A stretch of 64,000 nucleotides of DNA from assembly GCF_018024475.1 (NCBI RefSeq), contig NZ_CP054393.1, forward strand, positions 705,144 through 769,143. The letters run 5' to 3'. Below, piece after piece: positions 28,061 to 36,211 of this stretch. Made by a program: the position numbers and the translations under genes. The notes beneath the pieces are model-generated. The model saw only the letters and a list, made by a program, of their open reading frames with translations. It was not told the origin of the DNA and searched no databases. Numbering within the stretch: position 1 is the stretch's first letter; each line of letters opens with the position of its first letter. This DNA comes from Candidatus Phytoplasma luffae. GTDB lineage: Bacteria > Bacillota_I > Bacilli_A > Acholeplasmatales > Acholeplasmataceae.

Positions 28061-28088
28061 AGGCTAACTATTAAGTTAGTCTTTTTTT
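28061..28088 (+). terminator. Terminator-like hairpin before the mobile-unit operon
   Basis: AGGCTAACT and AGTTAGTCT form a 9-bp stem (one G-U) around ATTA, followed by seven T. It sits between the left IS and the sigma factor gene, so it may insulate the operon or act in the leader. Confidence 0.7.
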
Positions 28089-28120
28089 ATTCTCTAAGAA
28101 TAAAATTAATTTTCATATCT

Positions 28121-28142
28121 TTTCTAAAAACGTTTTTAGAAA
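28121..28142. promoter_or_regulatory. Perfect 22-bp palindrome overlapping the sigma factor ribosome binding site
   Basis: TTTCTAAAAAC and its exact complement abut with no spacer. The 3' end (GAAA) runs directly into the AAAGGG ribosome binding site of the gene at 28151. It could be an operator or an RNA hairpin hiding the ribosome binding site. Confidence 0.65.
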
Positions 28143-28150
28143 GGGATTAA

Positions 28151-28771
28151 ATGTTAAGAAAAAAATTATTTAAAGATTTTTTAAAAAATAAAAAGAATTT
28201 AGAAATAAGAGATCAATTAATTGATCTTCATTTGCCATTAATAAATAAAATTGTTGGTAAATTTAAATATTATCCTAAATTGCTCCAAAAACAAGATTTA
28301 TATCAAGAAGGAGTTTTAGGATTAACGAAAGCCCTAAGTAATTACCAAGATTTAGGTTATGACTTTATCGCCTATGCAAAACCAACAATTAAATCTGAAA
28401 TCAATGAACTAATAAGAAAAAGTTATTCTCCTTCAATCCCACAAAAATCTACTAAACCAAACAATATTAGTTTTCAAGAAGAAAAATATCAACCTTATAA
28501 AATCAGCAACCCCAATCCTCATCAATTATGGTTAAAACAAACAAATCACGAATGTTTGTTAAAAAAACTAAAAAAGAAATTAAGTAAAACAGGATTTAAT
28601 ATTATTTGTTTAAGTTTTGGTATCACTTTAGACAACATCAACGAAACTTATCAACGACCTCATACCAACCAAGAGATCGCGCTAAAAATAAATTTAAAAC
28701 TTCAAACAATAATCAACATCAAAAAAATAGCTATTCTAAAATTAAAACCTAAAAAACCAATGGAGAAATAA
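28151..28771 (+). CDS. Mobile-unit RNA polymerase sigma factor (SigF/FliA-like)
   Basis: A 206-residue protein. Sigma region 2 is clear at about residues 25-90: LIDLHLPLINKIVGKF, DLYQEGVLGLTKALSNYQDLGYDFIAYAKPTIKSEINELIRK. A weaker region-4-like helix-turn-helix may lie near residues 170-195 (TNQEIALKINLKLQTIINIKK). The protein should direct RNA polymerase to specific promoters, plausibly those of the mobile unit. It is the first gene of the element; ssb follows 4 bp later. No anti-sigma factor is visible nearby. Confidence 0.85.
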   Translation: MLRKKLFKDFLKNKKNLEIRDQLIDLHLPLINKIVGKFKYYPKLLQKQDLYQEGVLGLTKALSNYQDLGYDFIAYAKPTIKSEINELIRKSYSPSIPQKSTKPNNISFQEEKYQPYKISNPNPHQLWLKQTNHECLLKKLKKKLSKTGFNIICLSFGITLDNINETYQRPHTNQEIALKINLKLQTIINIKKIAILKLKPKKPMEK

Positions 28772-28775
28772 AAAA

Positions 28776-29099
28776 ATGTTAAATAAAGTTCAATTAATCG
28801 GCCGCATCACTAACGCCCTAGAATCACAATACATTCATATTAATAATGAACAAATCACAAAAATTGATTTCAACTTAGCTATCAACAATAAAGATAAAGT
28901 TCAATTCATCCACTGTGTTGCCTTTCGTAATCAAGCAGAAAACATGAGTAAATATTTACACAAAGGTTCAAAAATATATATAGAAGGAACATTATCTATT
29001 CAAAAATACACTAATAACGAAAACCAAAACAAAACCAATACTAAAGTTATTTTAAACAATGTTATCTTTTTAGATAATAACCCCCCAACCCAAAATTAA
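28776..29099 (+). CDS. ssb: Single-stranded DNA-binding protein
   Basis: A 107-residue OB-fold SSB: MLNKVQLIGRIT at the N-terminus, FNLAINNKDKVQFIHCVAFRNQAENMSKYLHKGSKIYIEGTLSIQKY in the middle. The acidic C-terminal tail with a DDIPF-like tip, used by chromosomal SSBs to recruit partners, is missing; it ends FLDNNPPTQN. It protects ssDNA during replication or recombination of the element. It is translated 4 bp after the sigma factor gene. Confidence 0.92.
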   Translation: MLNKVQLIGRITNALESQYIHINNEQITKIDFNLAINNKDKVQFIHCVAFRNQAENMSKYLHKGSKIYIEGTLSIQKYTNNENQNKTNTKVILNNVIFLDNNPPTQN

Positions 29100-29114
29100 A
29101 AAGGAGTCACTAAA

Positions 29115-29405
29115 ATGACAAAAAAAGAATTAATCAAAACTATCGCAGTAATGCATAAAACTTCGGTTACTCAAACCCAAGATTTTTACAACTCGTTCGA
29201 AAATGCTTTAATCAAAGCAATCACATCCAACGAAGAAGTGGTATTATCACCTTCAATTGGCAAATTCATCTTAAAATCAAGAAAAGCCCGCGTGGGAAGA
29301 AACCCCCAAACAGGTAAAAAACTCAAAATCCCTACAAAAACTGTGGTAAATTTTAAACTTTCTAAAACTATTAAAGATGAAGTCAAAAACCTTAAATTAA
29401 AATAA
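29115..29405 (+). CDS. HU/IHF-family DNA-binding protein
   Basis: A 96-residue histone-like protein: MTKKELIKTIAVMH, a beta-arm with KARVGRNPQTGKKLKIPTKTVVNFKLSKTIKDEV. It bends DNA as a dimer. In phytoplasma literature this mobile-unit gene is called himA. An AAGGAG site lies upstream. It could help at the candidate origin or at transposase complexes (inference). Confidence 0.93.
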   Translation: MTKKELIKTIAVMHKTSVTQTQDFYNSFENALIKAITSNEEVVLSPSIGKFILKSRKARVGRNPQTGKKLKIPTKTVVNFKLSKTIKDEVKNLKLK

Positions 29406-29417
29406 GGAGAATAAATT

Positions 29418-29858
29418 ATGTTTATTTTTTCATTATTTGCAACAATTAGCAATTTTATCTTAAATTACTCTAAAGGATTTAGCACTACCGAAATCCTTGA
29501 ACGAAGAATAGACGGAATCCAAACAACGATTTTCACTATTCTTATTGTCTCTGGTTTCAAACCTATTTTTAAATTAATTGCAAATATTTTGATTTTCGTC
29601 AAAGATTTGATTTTAGGCCTCTTTTTCCCCAACAAAAAACTCCAAAATTTAGAAATCCAAAACGCCAAACAAGAATATTTAGAAAAACAGTTATTAAAAA
29701 AACTAGATAAAATAAATGAAAACCAAGAAAAACTCCAATCCCAATTAGAAGTGCAAAAAGTAAAAGTTGCTCATTGGCAAGAGAAAAAAGCAAGAAAAAA
29801 AATACTAAAATTAAAAAACAACAACAAACCTCACGGAAAGGAAAATGAAAATGAATGA
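29418..29858 (+). CDS. Mobile-unit membrane protein with coiled-coil tail
   Basis: A 146-residue protein of unknown function. Two hydrophobic segments (about 1-17 and 36-75) are followed by a long charged coiled coil (about 75-125) and a basic, Lys-rich tail. An AAGGAGA ribosome binding site precedes it. The last codons overlap the next gene's ribosome binding site and possibly its start. The topology suggests a membrane-bound scaffold with a cytoplasmic helix. Confidence 0.65.
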   Translation: MFIFSLFATISNFILNYSKGFSTTEILERRIDGIQTTIFTILIVSGFKPIFKLIANILIFVKDLILGLFFPNKKLQNLEIQNAKQEYLEKQLLKKLDKINENQEKLQSQLEVQKVKVAHWQEKKARKKILKLKNNNKPHGKENENE

Positions 29859-30075
29859 ACTTAATTTCGCCATTGGATTTATCGTTGGCGCCCTATTCGC
29901 AACTGCTTTAATGTTTATTATCAAAAAAATCTTTTTTAATTTTTTTCCATTACCAGAAATTAATAAAACAGATGAAACTAAAAAAGATAACAAACCCAAT
30001 AAATCATCTTCAATTATTCCAAACCCAAATAACAATTCAAAAGAAAAAAATAATTTAGAAAGTGAAAATAATTAA
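29851..30075 (+). CDS. Small mobile-unit protein with one membrane helix
   Basis: A 74-residue protein of unknown function: membrane helix at about 5-27 (AIGFIVGALFATALMFII), then a hydrophilic Lys/Asn/Ser-rich tail. ATG 29851 is preferred to ATG 29845 because AAAGG is 9 bp upstream of the former and only 3 bp from the latter. The stop is directly followed by the ATG of the exonuclease gene. Confidence 0.6.
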   Translation: MNELNFAIGFIVGALFATALMFIIKKIFFNFFPLPEINKTDETKKDNKPNKSSSIIPNPNNNSKEKNNLESENN

Positions 30076-30711
30076 ATGAAAATTAATAATTTAAACCAAC
30101 GAACTTCTGAGTGGTATAATCATCGCAAAAAATATATCAATGCCTCTGAAATAGGAAGTATTACAGGAAATGACAAATTTAGAAGTTTAGAACAATTAAT
30201 ACATGACAAAATATTTGGAACAACATTTACAAGCAATAAATTCACCGAACACGGCAACAAAACCGAACCCCTAGCGAGAACTTTTTTTGAAAAAATAACT
30301 AATCTAAAATTCCCTGATACCATCTTTACTGATGATACTTTAGATATGTTTTCTGCAAGTCTTGACGGTTATAACGAACAAACCAACACTTTATTAGAAA
30401 TTAAATGTCCTTATGTAGATGAAAATAACAACATCTCCTCTACTTGGAATGGTTTCTTTTCACATAAAAAAATCCCTTCTAATTACTGGGCGCAAGTTCA
30501 ATGTCAATTATATTGTTCTCAATCTAAATTCGCTTATTTCTTTGTTTATTTTAATGACACTAATTATCATGTTGTTAGGGTTTATCAAGATAATAATTTT
30601 ATTAACCAAATGATTGCAGACGGCAAAAAGTATTTAGAATTATTAAAACTCAATAAACAAGAATTACAACAGACAACTTATTTAAAAAAATTAAGTAAAT
30701 TTAAAATATAA
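30076..30711 (+). CDS. YqaJ/lambda-exonuclease-family nuclease
   Basis: A 211-residue nuclease of the phage recombinase type. Visible in order: RTSEWYNHRKKYINASEIGSI, EHGNKTEPLARTFFE (catalytic Glu region), the FSASLDGY aspartate, LEIKCP (ExK catalytic pair) and a NYWAQVQCQLYCS stretch. In phages such enzymes resect double-stranded ends and work with an annealing protein. No RecT/Erf-like annealase is recognisable here, but an SSB gene is three genes upstream. Its start abuts the previous stop. Confidence 0.88.
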   Translation: MKINNLNQRTSEWYNHRKKYINASEIGSITGNDKFRSLEQLIHDKIFGTTFTSNKFTEHGNKTEPLARTFFEKITNLKFPDTIFTDDTLDMFSASLDGYNEQTNTLLEIKCPYVDENNNISSTWNGFFSHKKIPSNYWAQVQCQLYCSQSKFAYFFVYFNDTNYHVVRVYQDNNFINQMIADGKKYLELLKLNKQELQQTTYLKKLSKFKI

Positions 30712-30825
30712 AAAAAAGAAAGGAAACTAAAAATGAAAATCCAAAAAAACCAAAAATAATTATTAAGAAAAAAACAATTTAGAAAGTAACAAAGAAATAA
30801 ATAATTAATACAAAGGAGAAAAAAC

Positions 30826-31122
30826 ATGTCAAAAAAAATAATTATCACTAAAAAACCAAATAAAAAATTAACCAAAACCCAAAACCCAAATCAAAAAATA
30901 TCAATCCCAGAAACAAAAAAACTCAATCATCACATTTCACCCCCAACTCCTAATATCAATAAACTAAATTTATTAAAAATAATTACTTATTTAACTATCA
31001 TTTTATATTTTATTTTACATGTCAACGTTATTTATTACCAAAACCAAATCCCTTGGTTAACAACAGGAATCAATAATTTTATTGATTTAATTAAAACAAT
31101 TTTTTCAGGAGGAAACAAATAA
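30826..31122 (+). CDS. Mobile-unit membrane protein
   Basis: A 98-residue protein of unknown function. A Lys/Pro/Asn-rich hydrophilic N-terminal half (about 1-45) is followed by one or two hydrophobic helices (about 49-66 and 78-93). An AAAGGAG site lies 8 bp upstream of the ATG. Its TAA overlaps the next ATG by one base (TAATG), indicating translational coupling. Confidence 0.6.
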   Translation: MSKKIIITKKPNKKLTKTQNPNQKISIPETKKLNHHISPPTPNINKLNLLKIITYLTIILYFILHVNVIYYQNQIPWLTTGINNFIDLIKTIFSGGNK

Positions 31123-31727
31123 TGAAAACACAAAATAAAAATAAAATATTAATTATCATAACATTTGTAATTGTTCTATTTTTCTCAATTATCTCAATTT
31201 ATGCTTTAAACGATTACTTTAACAAACAAAGAAAAGAAAAAATAAATTTAATAAATGATTTTCCTATTTTCACTGTTGAACGAACGGGTGGCAACAACGA
31301 AAATCAAATACTTTTGCCGATTTCAATTCCTAACTTAAGCCAAAAAAAATACAATCACTTAATTACTATCGAACACGAAGCAATCCTTAACTCAAATGGA
31401 ATAGATATTTCAATACCCTTATATTTAAAATTATCAACCCAATATAACACTAACCAATCCTTTAACAACCCAGAAAAATATTTAAACATAAGCCTCAAAG
31501 TTAATAACAATGATTATGACGACACAAAACGTCCCCAAATGATATTAAACGACAAAGGTATTGGAATTATTAAAATTCAAATTAGCATCGAACAAAAAGA
31601 AATCATCAATTCCAAAAACCCTCAATTAGAATTAATTTGTGATTACGAATTAGTCGATTCCCAAGGTAAATCTTTCGAAGGCGGAAATCAAACTATCGAA
31701 AACAAAATTGCTCAATTAGCAAAATAA
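31122..31727 (+). CDS. Membrane-anchored, probably extracellular mobile-unit protein
   Basis: A 201-residue protein of unknown function. One N-terminal helix (about 9-30) acts as signal anchor; the rest lacks membrane segments and looks beta-rich (alternating hydrophobic strands such as GIGIIKIQISIEQKE). It would face the outside of the cell, which for a phytoplasma means the host cytoplasm or sieve-element sap. It is co-translated with the preceding gene and followed by a terminator. Confidence 0.6.
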   Translation: MKTQNKNKILIIITFVIVLFFSIISIYALNDYFNKQRKEKINLINDFPIFTVERTGGNNENQILLPISIPNLSQKKYNHLITIEHEAILNSNGIDISIPLYLKLSTQYNTNQSFNNPEKYLNISLKVNNNDYDDTKRPQMILNDKGIGIIKIQISIEQKEIINSKNPQLELICDYELVDSQGKSFEGGNQTIENKIAQLAK

Positions 31728-31733
31728 AATATT

Positions 31734-31768
31734 AAAAGACTAAACAAAATTTGTATTAGTCTTTTTTT
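31734..31768 (+). terminator. Terminator ending the first mobile-unit operon
   Basis: AAAAGACTAA pairs with TTAGTCTTTT, and the loop contains a further ACAAA/TTTGT pairing. A T run follows. It lies between the membrane protein gene and the AAA ATPase gene. Confidence 0.8.
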
Positions 31769-31789
31769 ATTTTTCAGAAAGGTATTAAT

Positions 31790-32992
31790 ATGAAAATGAA
31801 TATTAAAAAAAATCAAAATAAAAATTTAAATCCAACTAATTTAATAATAATCATTATAACATCTATCATTTTATTTTTAGGAATTCAAGTTTGGATCCAC
31901 CATCAAGCTTTAATCGAAAATCAAACCCAAATCCTAAATCATCATAAAAGATTAGAAACCCAAAACAAAACTAACCAAGAAACTAAAAAATATTTAGAAG
32001 ACCAAATAACTAAAAATAATTCATCACCAGAAAAAATTCAAACTTTTTCTTCATCAGAATTACAAGAAAAAACAATAATCCCGAACGATAACCAAGAAGA
32101 ATTATTATTTAAACCTTCTAACAACAATAAATTCCCAGGATTCAACCAACTAATCGGTTTCAAAGAAGAAAAACAAGCATTAGATGGATTTATTGATTAT
32201 CTCAACAACAAAGAAAACTACAAAAATATTGGAGAAATCGAATCTCCTCTAGGTATTTTAATGTATGGAGCCCCTGGAACAGGAAAAACCACTCTCGCAA
32301 GATCCTTAGCCAAAGAAACTAATTTACCCTTCTTTGAAGTAAGCAGCTCTTTATTCTCACAAAAATACAAAGGTATCGCCCCTCAATTAGTCAAAGATTT
32401 ATTTATGACAGCTCGCGAAGAAGCAGCCCAAAACAATGGCGCAATCATCTTTTTAGATGAATGCGAAACTATCTTTACTGATTTAAGCACTTTAGAAACT
32501 GATTCAGAAATTGCCAATGTTGTGAATCAATTCAAAACTGAATTGACATCTTTTAAAAACAACCCTGAAAAACCTATTTTCATCATTGGAGCTACAAACC
32601 ACATTAACCAAATCGATGATGCCATCAAATCAAGATTCACTTACAATATCGAAGTCAAACCAGGCAACAAAGAAGAAAGAAAACAATTCCTAGAATTTTT
32701 AATCAACAAACGTAAAAACCCTTATAGTGAAGAAGCCAAACAATACTTATATGAAGTCATTAACGAAGCTTTAGAAATATTACCGCCAAACCATCAATTC
32801 AAACAAGCCAATCGTACTTTGGAAAACCTCTTAAAAACAACAGTAACAATCTTTGCGAAAAACAGAGGTCAAGGTGAAACTAGAAGAAATGAAATCAACA
32901 AAGAAGATTTAAAACAAGCATATAAAATGATAATTTCCCCTAATATAAATATATTAGACCAAATAGAAAAAAACCAAAAAGGAGATGAATAA
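31790..32992 (+). CDS. FtsH/HflB-like membrane AAA ATPase without protease domain
   Basis: A 400-residue protein. N-terminal membrane helix (about 17-34), coiled-coil spacer, then an AAA module: Walker A YGAPGTGKTT (159-168), Walker B IIFLDECE (219-226), sensor-1 IGATN (266-270) and an SRF arginine near 281. The HEXXH zinc protease domain of true FtsH is absent, because the protein ends shortly after the AAA lid. It may therefore remodel or unfold membrane or secreted proteins rather than degrade them. The next gene starts 3 bp later. Confidence 0.85.
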   Translation: MKMNIKKNQNKNLNPTNLIIIIITSIILFLGIQVWIHHQALIENQTQILNHHKRLETQNKTNQETKKYLEDQITKNNSSPEKIQTFSSSELQEKTIIPNDNQEELLFKPSNNNKFPGFNQLIGFKEEKQALDGFIDYLNNKENYKNIGEIESPLGILMYGAPGTGKTTLARSLAKETNLPFFEVSSSLFSQKYKGIAPQLVKDLFMTAREEAAQNNGAIIFLDECETIFTDLSTLETDSEIANVVNQFKTELTSFKNNPEKPIFIIGATNHINQIDDAIKSRFTYNIEVKPGNKEERKQFLEFLINKRKNPYSEEAKQYLYEVINEALEILPPNHQFKQANRTLENLLKTTVTIFAKNRGQGETRRNEINKEDLKQAYKMIISPNINILDQIEKNQKGDE

Positions 32993-32995
32993 TAT

Positions 32996-33835
32996 ATGTT
33001 AACACCATTTGACTTAATCAAAGGATTTTTATCATTTAAATCTTATTTCACCTGGTTTTTAATAGCCACTACCATCTTTAGTCTATTTGTTTTCTTTAAA
33101 AGAAAACTTTCACCCACTCAACAATCAACAACATCATGGAAAGGCTATTTAACTTATTTTTTAATTATAATTGGTATTTTAAGTTTCATTTATTTATGTT
33201 TCTTTCATAAAACAGAACCATCATCTAAATATGCAGGGCAATTAGTCAATAAAATCGACAAAGCCATCGATAAATACGAAAATACAATAAATAATTACAA
33301 AGGATTAAAAACTAATTGGGAAAGTGAATTAAAAAAATGTGAAGATGAATTAAAAGAACTCTACAATGCCCAAGAATCCTCCCAAAAACAAAAAGAACAA
33401 ATCCATGAATTGTTAGAACAAAATGAAACAAAAATTAAAGAAATAAAAGAACAATTAAAAAACACAACAGGTAACATCACTATCTTAAAAGGCAAGCTAA
33501 CTCAGTTAGAAAAAGATAAAGATGCCAAAGAAAAAGAAATTAAACAAAAACAAGAAGAAGAAAAATTAGCTTCTCCTGATGATAAAATTAGATTAAGAGC
33601 ACAAATTGAAAAACTCCAAAATGAAGTAATAAAAATAGTTGGTGAAATCGGCAAAATCAACGTTCAAATTGGCATATTAGAAAGTGACCAAAAATTATAC
33701 AAAAGTAGGTTAAAGGATTCTAAAGAATCCAAACAAGATTTAGAAAAACGATATAAAAATGCTGAATTACAATATAAAGATTTAATTATTTCTGGATTAA
33801 AAGAAATCTATGACATTACCTCGGCCGAGGAATAA
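32996..33835 (+). CDS. Two-helix membrane protein with long coiled coil
   Basis: A 279-residue protein of unknown function. Two membrane segments (about 17-35 and 50-70) are followed by an almost continuous Glu/Lys/Gln-rich coiled coil (about 80-265). Similar mobile-unit proteins have been labelled SMC-like because of the coiled coil, but no ATPase motifs are present. It lies 3 bp after the AAA ATPase gene with an AAGGAG site inside that gene's end, so the two are probably partners. Confidence 0.65.
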   Translation: MLTPFDLIKGFLSFKSYFTWFLIATTIFSLFVFFKRKLSPTQQSTTSWKGYLTYFLIIIGILSFIYLCFFHKTEPSSKYAGQLVNKIDKAIDKYENTINNYKGLKTNWESELKKCEDELKELYNAQESSQKQKEQIHELLEQNETKIKEIKEQLKNTTGNITILKGKLTQLEKDKDAKEKEIKQKQEEEKLASPDDKIRLRAQIEKLQNEVIKIVGEIGKINVQIGILESDQKLYKSRLKDSKESKQDLEKRYKNAELQYKDLIISGLKEIYDITSAEE

Positions 33836-33858
33836 ATAAAAATAAGGAGTAATATATA

Positions 33859-34224
33859 ATGTTAATAAAAAATAAATTACATCTTTTACCATTTTTTTTA
33901 ATGAGTTGTTTAGGATTGTTTATCTTAATCACTATTAATCCAGTTATGGCAATGGATCCAAACCTTCCAGGAACTAGTAGTAATCAACCTGCTCATCAGA
34001 ACTTCACCATTGAAGAAAACATAATTAATTTAAAACAAAAAATTTATTATAATGCAACCAAAATAACAAACATAGATAAAGCATTACAAGGAAGTATCAC
34101 TGATGATGACAAAACAAATCTCTTAAAATTAAAAGAAAATCACAAAAGATTAATTGATAATCAAAAAGAACAATTAAAAACTTATAAAAACCTTTTAAAA
34201 AATTTAAATGATGAAGATAACTAA
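33859..34224 (+). CDS. Candidate secreted effector with SVM-type signal peptide
   Basis: A 121-residue precursor. The N-terminus is a Sec signal peptide of the phytoplasma sequence-variable mosaic type (GLFILITINPVMAMDP), with predicted cleavage after VMA at about residue 31. The mature 90-residue part has no Cys and no membrane segment. It is mostly helical: a flexible N-terminus and two Lys/Leu-rich amphipathic helices (about 50-75 and 87-118) that could form a hairpin. Secreted phytoplasma effectors have this size and layout. I cannot match it to SAP11, SAP54, SAP05 or TENGU with confidence. AAGGAG precedes the ATG; two terminators follow. Confidence 0.8.
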   Translation: MLIKNKLHLLPFFLMSCLGLFILITINPVMAMDPNLPGTSSNQPAHQNFTIEENIINLKQKIYYNATKITNIDKALQGSITDDDKTNLLKLKENHKRLIDNQKEQLKTYKNLLKNLNDEDN

Positions 34225-34261
34225 AATATTATCAACATAAAAATTATCTTATTTTGATTTA

Positions 34262-34285
34262 TAAGACCCTTGAAAAGGTCTTTTT
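34262..34285 (+). terminator. First terminator after the effector gene
   Basis: AAGACC and GGTCTT form a stem around CTTGAAAA, followed by TTT. It is backed up by a second terminator 25 bp on. Confidence 0.7.
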
Positions 34286-34308
34286 GGAACCATAATTATA
34301 AAATAATT

Positions 34309-34335
34309 AGACTCTTTAAATAAGAGTCTTTTTTT
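34309..34335 (+). terminator. Second terminator after the effector gene
   Basis: AGACTCTT pairs with AAGAGTCT around TAAAT, followed by seven T. Confidence 0.8.
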
Positions 34336-34406
34336 ATTTCTATTAATATTAATAAGAAATGAATATCTTTATTAAATAAAAAAACAAAGGAGTTCAAGTA
34401 GTTTTA

Positions 34407-34582
34407 GTGAATTACATTAAAGTTTGGACCAATTAGAAAAAACATTAGATGAAGTTAGAAAACAATTAAATAATCGATTTGCTACCATGTTCGAAAACTT
34501 CGATAAATTAGATAAAAACATTGCTGAATTAGATAAAACAAGTAATAAAGCAGAGGATAAAATCGATGAAAACCAAAAATAA
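34407..34582 (+). pseudogene. Frameshifted small coiled-coil protein gene
   Basis: GTG AAT TAC ATT AAA GTT at 34407 runs into a stop (TAG at 34434), while the +1 frame from 34424 reads LDQLEKTLDEVRKQLNNRF and continues to ...DKIDENQK with a stop at 34580. Restoring one T in the GTTTGG stretch joins the two into one short heptad-repeat protein of about 58 residues. The gene is therefore probably inactivated by a single-base deletion, unless the TTG at 34424 is used as a start. I do not know its function. Confidence 0.5.
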
Positions 34583-36146
34583 ACCAAAAAAAGGAGGTAA
34601 CCAATTATGTCAAAATCAATCAAAATTCCCTTTATCTAAATATTTCATCATTATTTATTTATTATTATTTTTAATTTGTTGTCCTTCTATCTCCGCTCAT
34701 CCTTATTTTCATCATCAATCTAAATCAAAAATAAAACTATCTGACTACCAAACCCTTCAACAAGAATGGTTAGCCACTCAACCCAAAATGAAAAGATATG
34801 ACATTCCTGTTTTATCCAAAGAAAGCATCCCTGATATCTTAAAATATTTTAATATCAAAGCTTATCTTTATGATATTTAAACTCCCTCCTACAATCCTTA
34901 TGATTACACTTTCTTCGACGCTAAACTCAAAAACCCTCCTTCAGGTTTAATTGGGGCTTATTTCAAACCAAGACATAACCCTTTTAATATCAAATATCCT
35001 GATGAAGATGATGAATTCACCTTAGAAGAACTCCTTGATTACGGAATAGCCATCAAAGAAGCCTTTGTCTTTTGGGATACAAAACAAAAACCTCAAGAAG
35101 AAAATGTAAATATAGAATTAATAATAATTGAAATGTTTGCTGACCAAAACAAAGAAGAAGCAATTAATAATTATTTAATCAAAAACAACATCATTAAAGA
35201 ACCAAAACTAATTAAACTAGGTTGTTATAACGCAACACCTCATACTGGATTAGTATTGCCTTTACCTTTTGGAAAATTTTTATTTGAATTTGAAATTGAT
35301 GCCATTTATTTTGATGACGGCATAAGGTTATTATCTGAAAATCGAAATATACAATCTCTAAGAAACCGATTAGAATGGAAACAAGAATTTCTACAAGAAG
35401 TTATAATAAAACAAAATTCATGTGAAGATACACATTTCAAAACTGTCTATCAAGAAAGCATTAATGAAATTAATGAAAGCATCAATCAAATAAAAGAAGA
35501 TATTATTAAATCTCAATCATATACTATCGAAGACTTAACAAAACTCTCAAATGGTGCCAAAAACATCTATCTTTTCTTCCTTAATGTTCAAAAAAGAAAA
35601 AAAATTATTGAACTCCCTGACTCTTTAGACCCTTATCAAACTATCCGAGATTGGAAAAGAGAAAACAACCTTTATACTTTCCCTCCTTTAATAAAAGAAA
35701 GTGAATATAAAGAAGAAACAGAAAAGCGAAATTGGGATATTGAAATAACTTCTCCTTCTTATAAAAAAATAGATATTCCTTTTCAAATTAAAAAAATATT
35801 CCAATGTTTAGAAACTGATGATTGTATTTATTTTGTAGTTTGTAATGATACACTCCAAATTAAACTCGCCGAACAATATCGTAATGCTTATATAAATTGG
35901 TTAAAGCAATGTTACATTCAATATGGATGTTCTTATTCAGCTCAAGAAATAAGAAATAAATTTGGAAAAACATCGAGAATTATTTATGATGAAAACGGAA
36001 ATACATGTTGGTATCAATATGTCCCAGGTTTTTTCTCTGATGATTGGATTGTTAATGGTCATAATTGTGTTGGTAATTCTAATATTTTTTATAATTTTTA
36101 TAACACCACTCCCCCACCCAAAAGAATTGAATTAAGCTTTAAATAA
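34566..36146 (+). pseudogene. Large secreted-protein gene interrupted by one in-frame stop
   Basis: One frame is open for 526 codons from 34566 to 36146 except for a TAA at 34878-34880 (codon 105). Beyond it the frame continues without start codon as TPSYNPYDYTFFDAKL and joins the ORF from 35133. A C-to-T change from CAA would explain the stop. The N-terminus has a signal-peptide-like stretch (SKYFIIIYLLLFLICCPSIS) and the rest lacks membrane segments. The best ribosome binding site (AAGGAGGT, 34591-34598) fits an ATG at 34607 in another frame that stops after 10 codons, so a second lesion near the start is possible. Family not recognised. Confidence 0.75.
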
Positions 36147-36152
36147 CAATTT

Positions 36153-36180
36153 AAAAGACTCTCTTGTAGAGTCTTTTTTT
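36153..36180 (+). terminator. Terminator after the interrupted gene
   Basis: AAAAGACTCT pairs with AGAGTCTTTT around CTTGT, followed by a T run. Confidence 0.85.
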
Positions 36181-36211
36181 ATTATCTAAAACCCAATTAA
36201 AGGAGAAAAAA

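Noticed and set aside
30733..30759. Eight-codon ORF (MKIQKNQK) with a good AGAAAGG ribosome binding site
   Set aside because: Too short to support as a gene; perhaps a leader or a relic before the gene at 30826.
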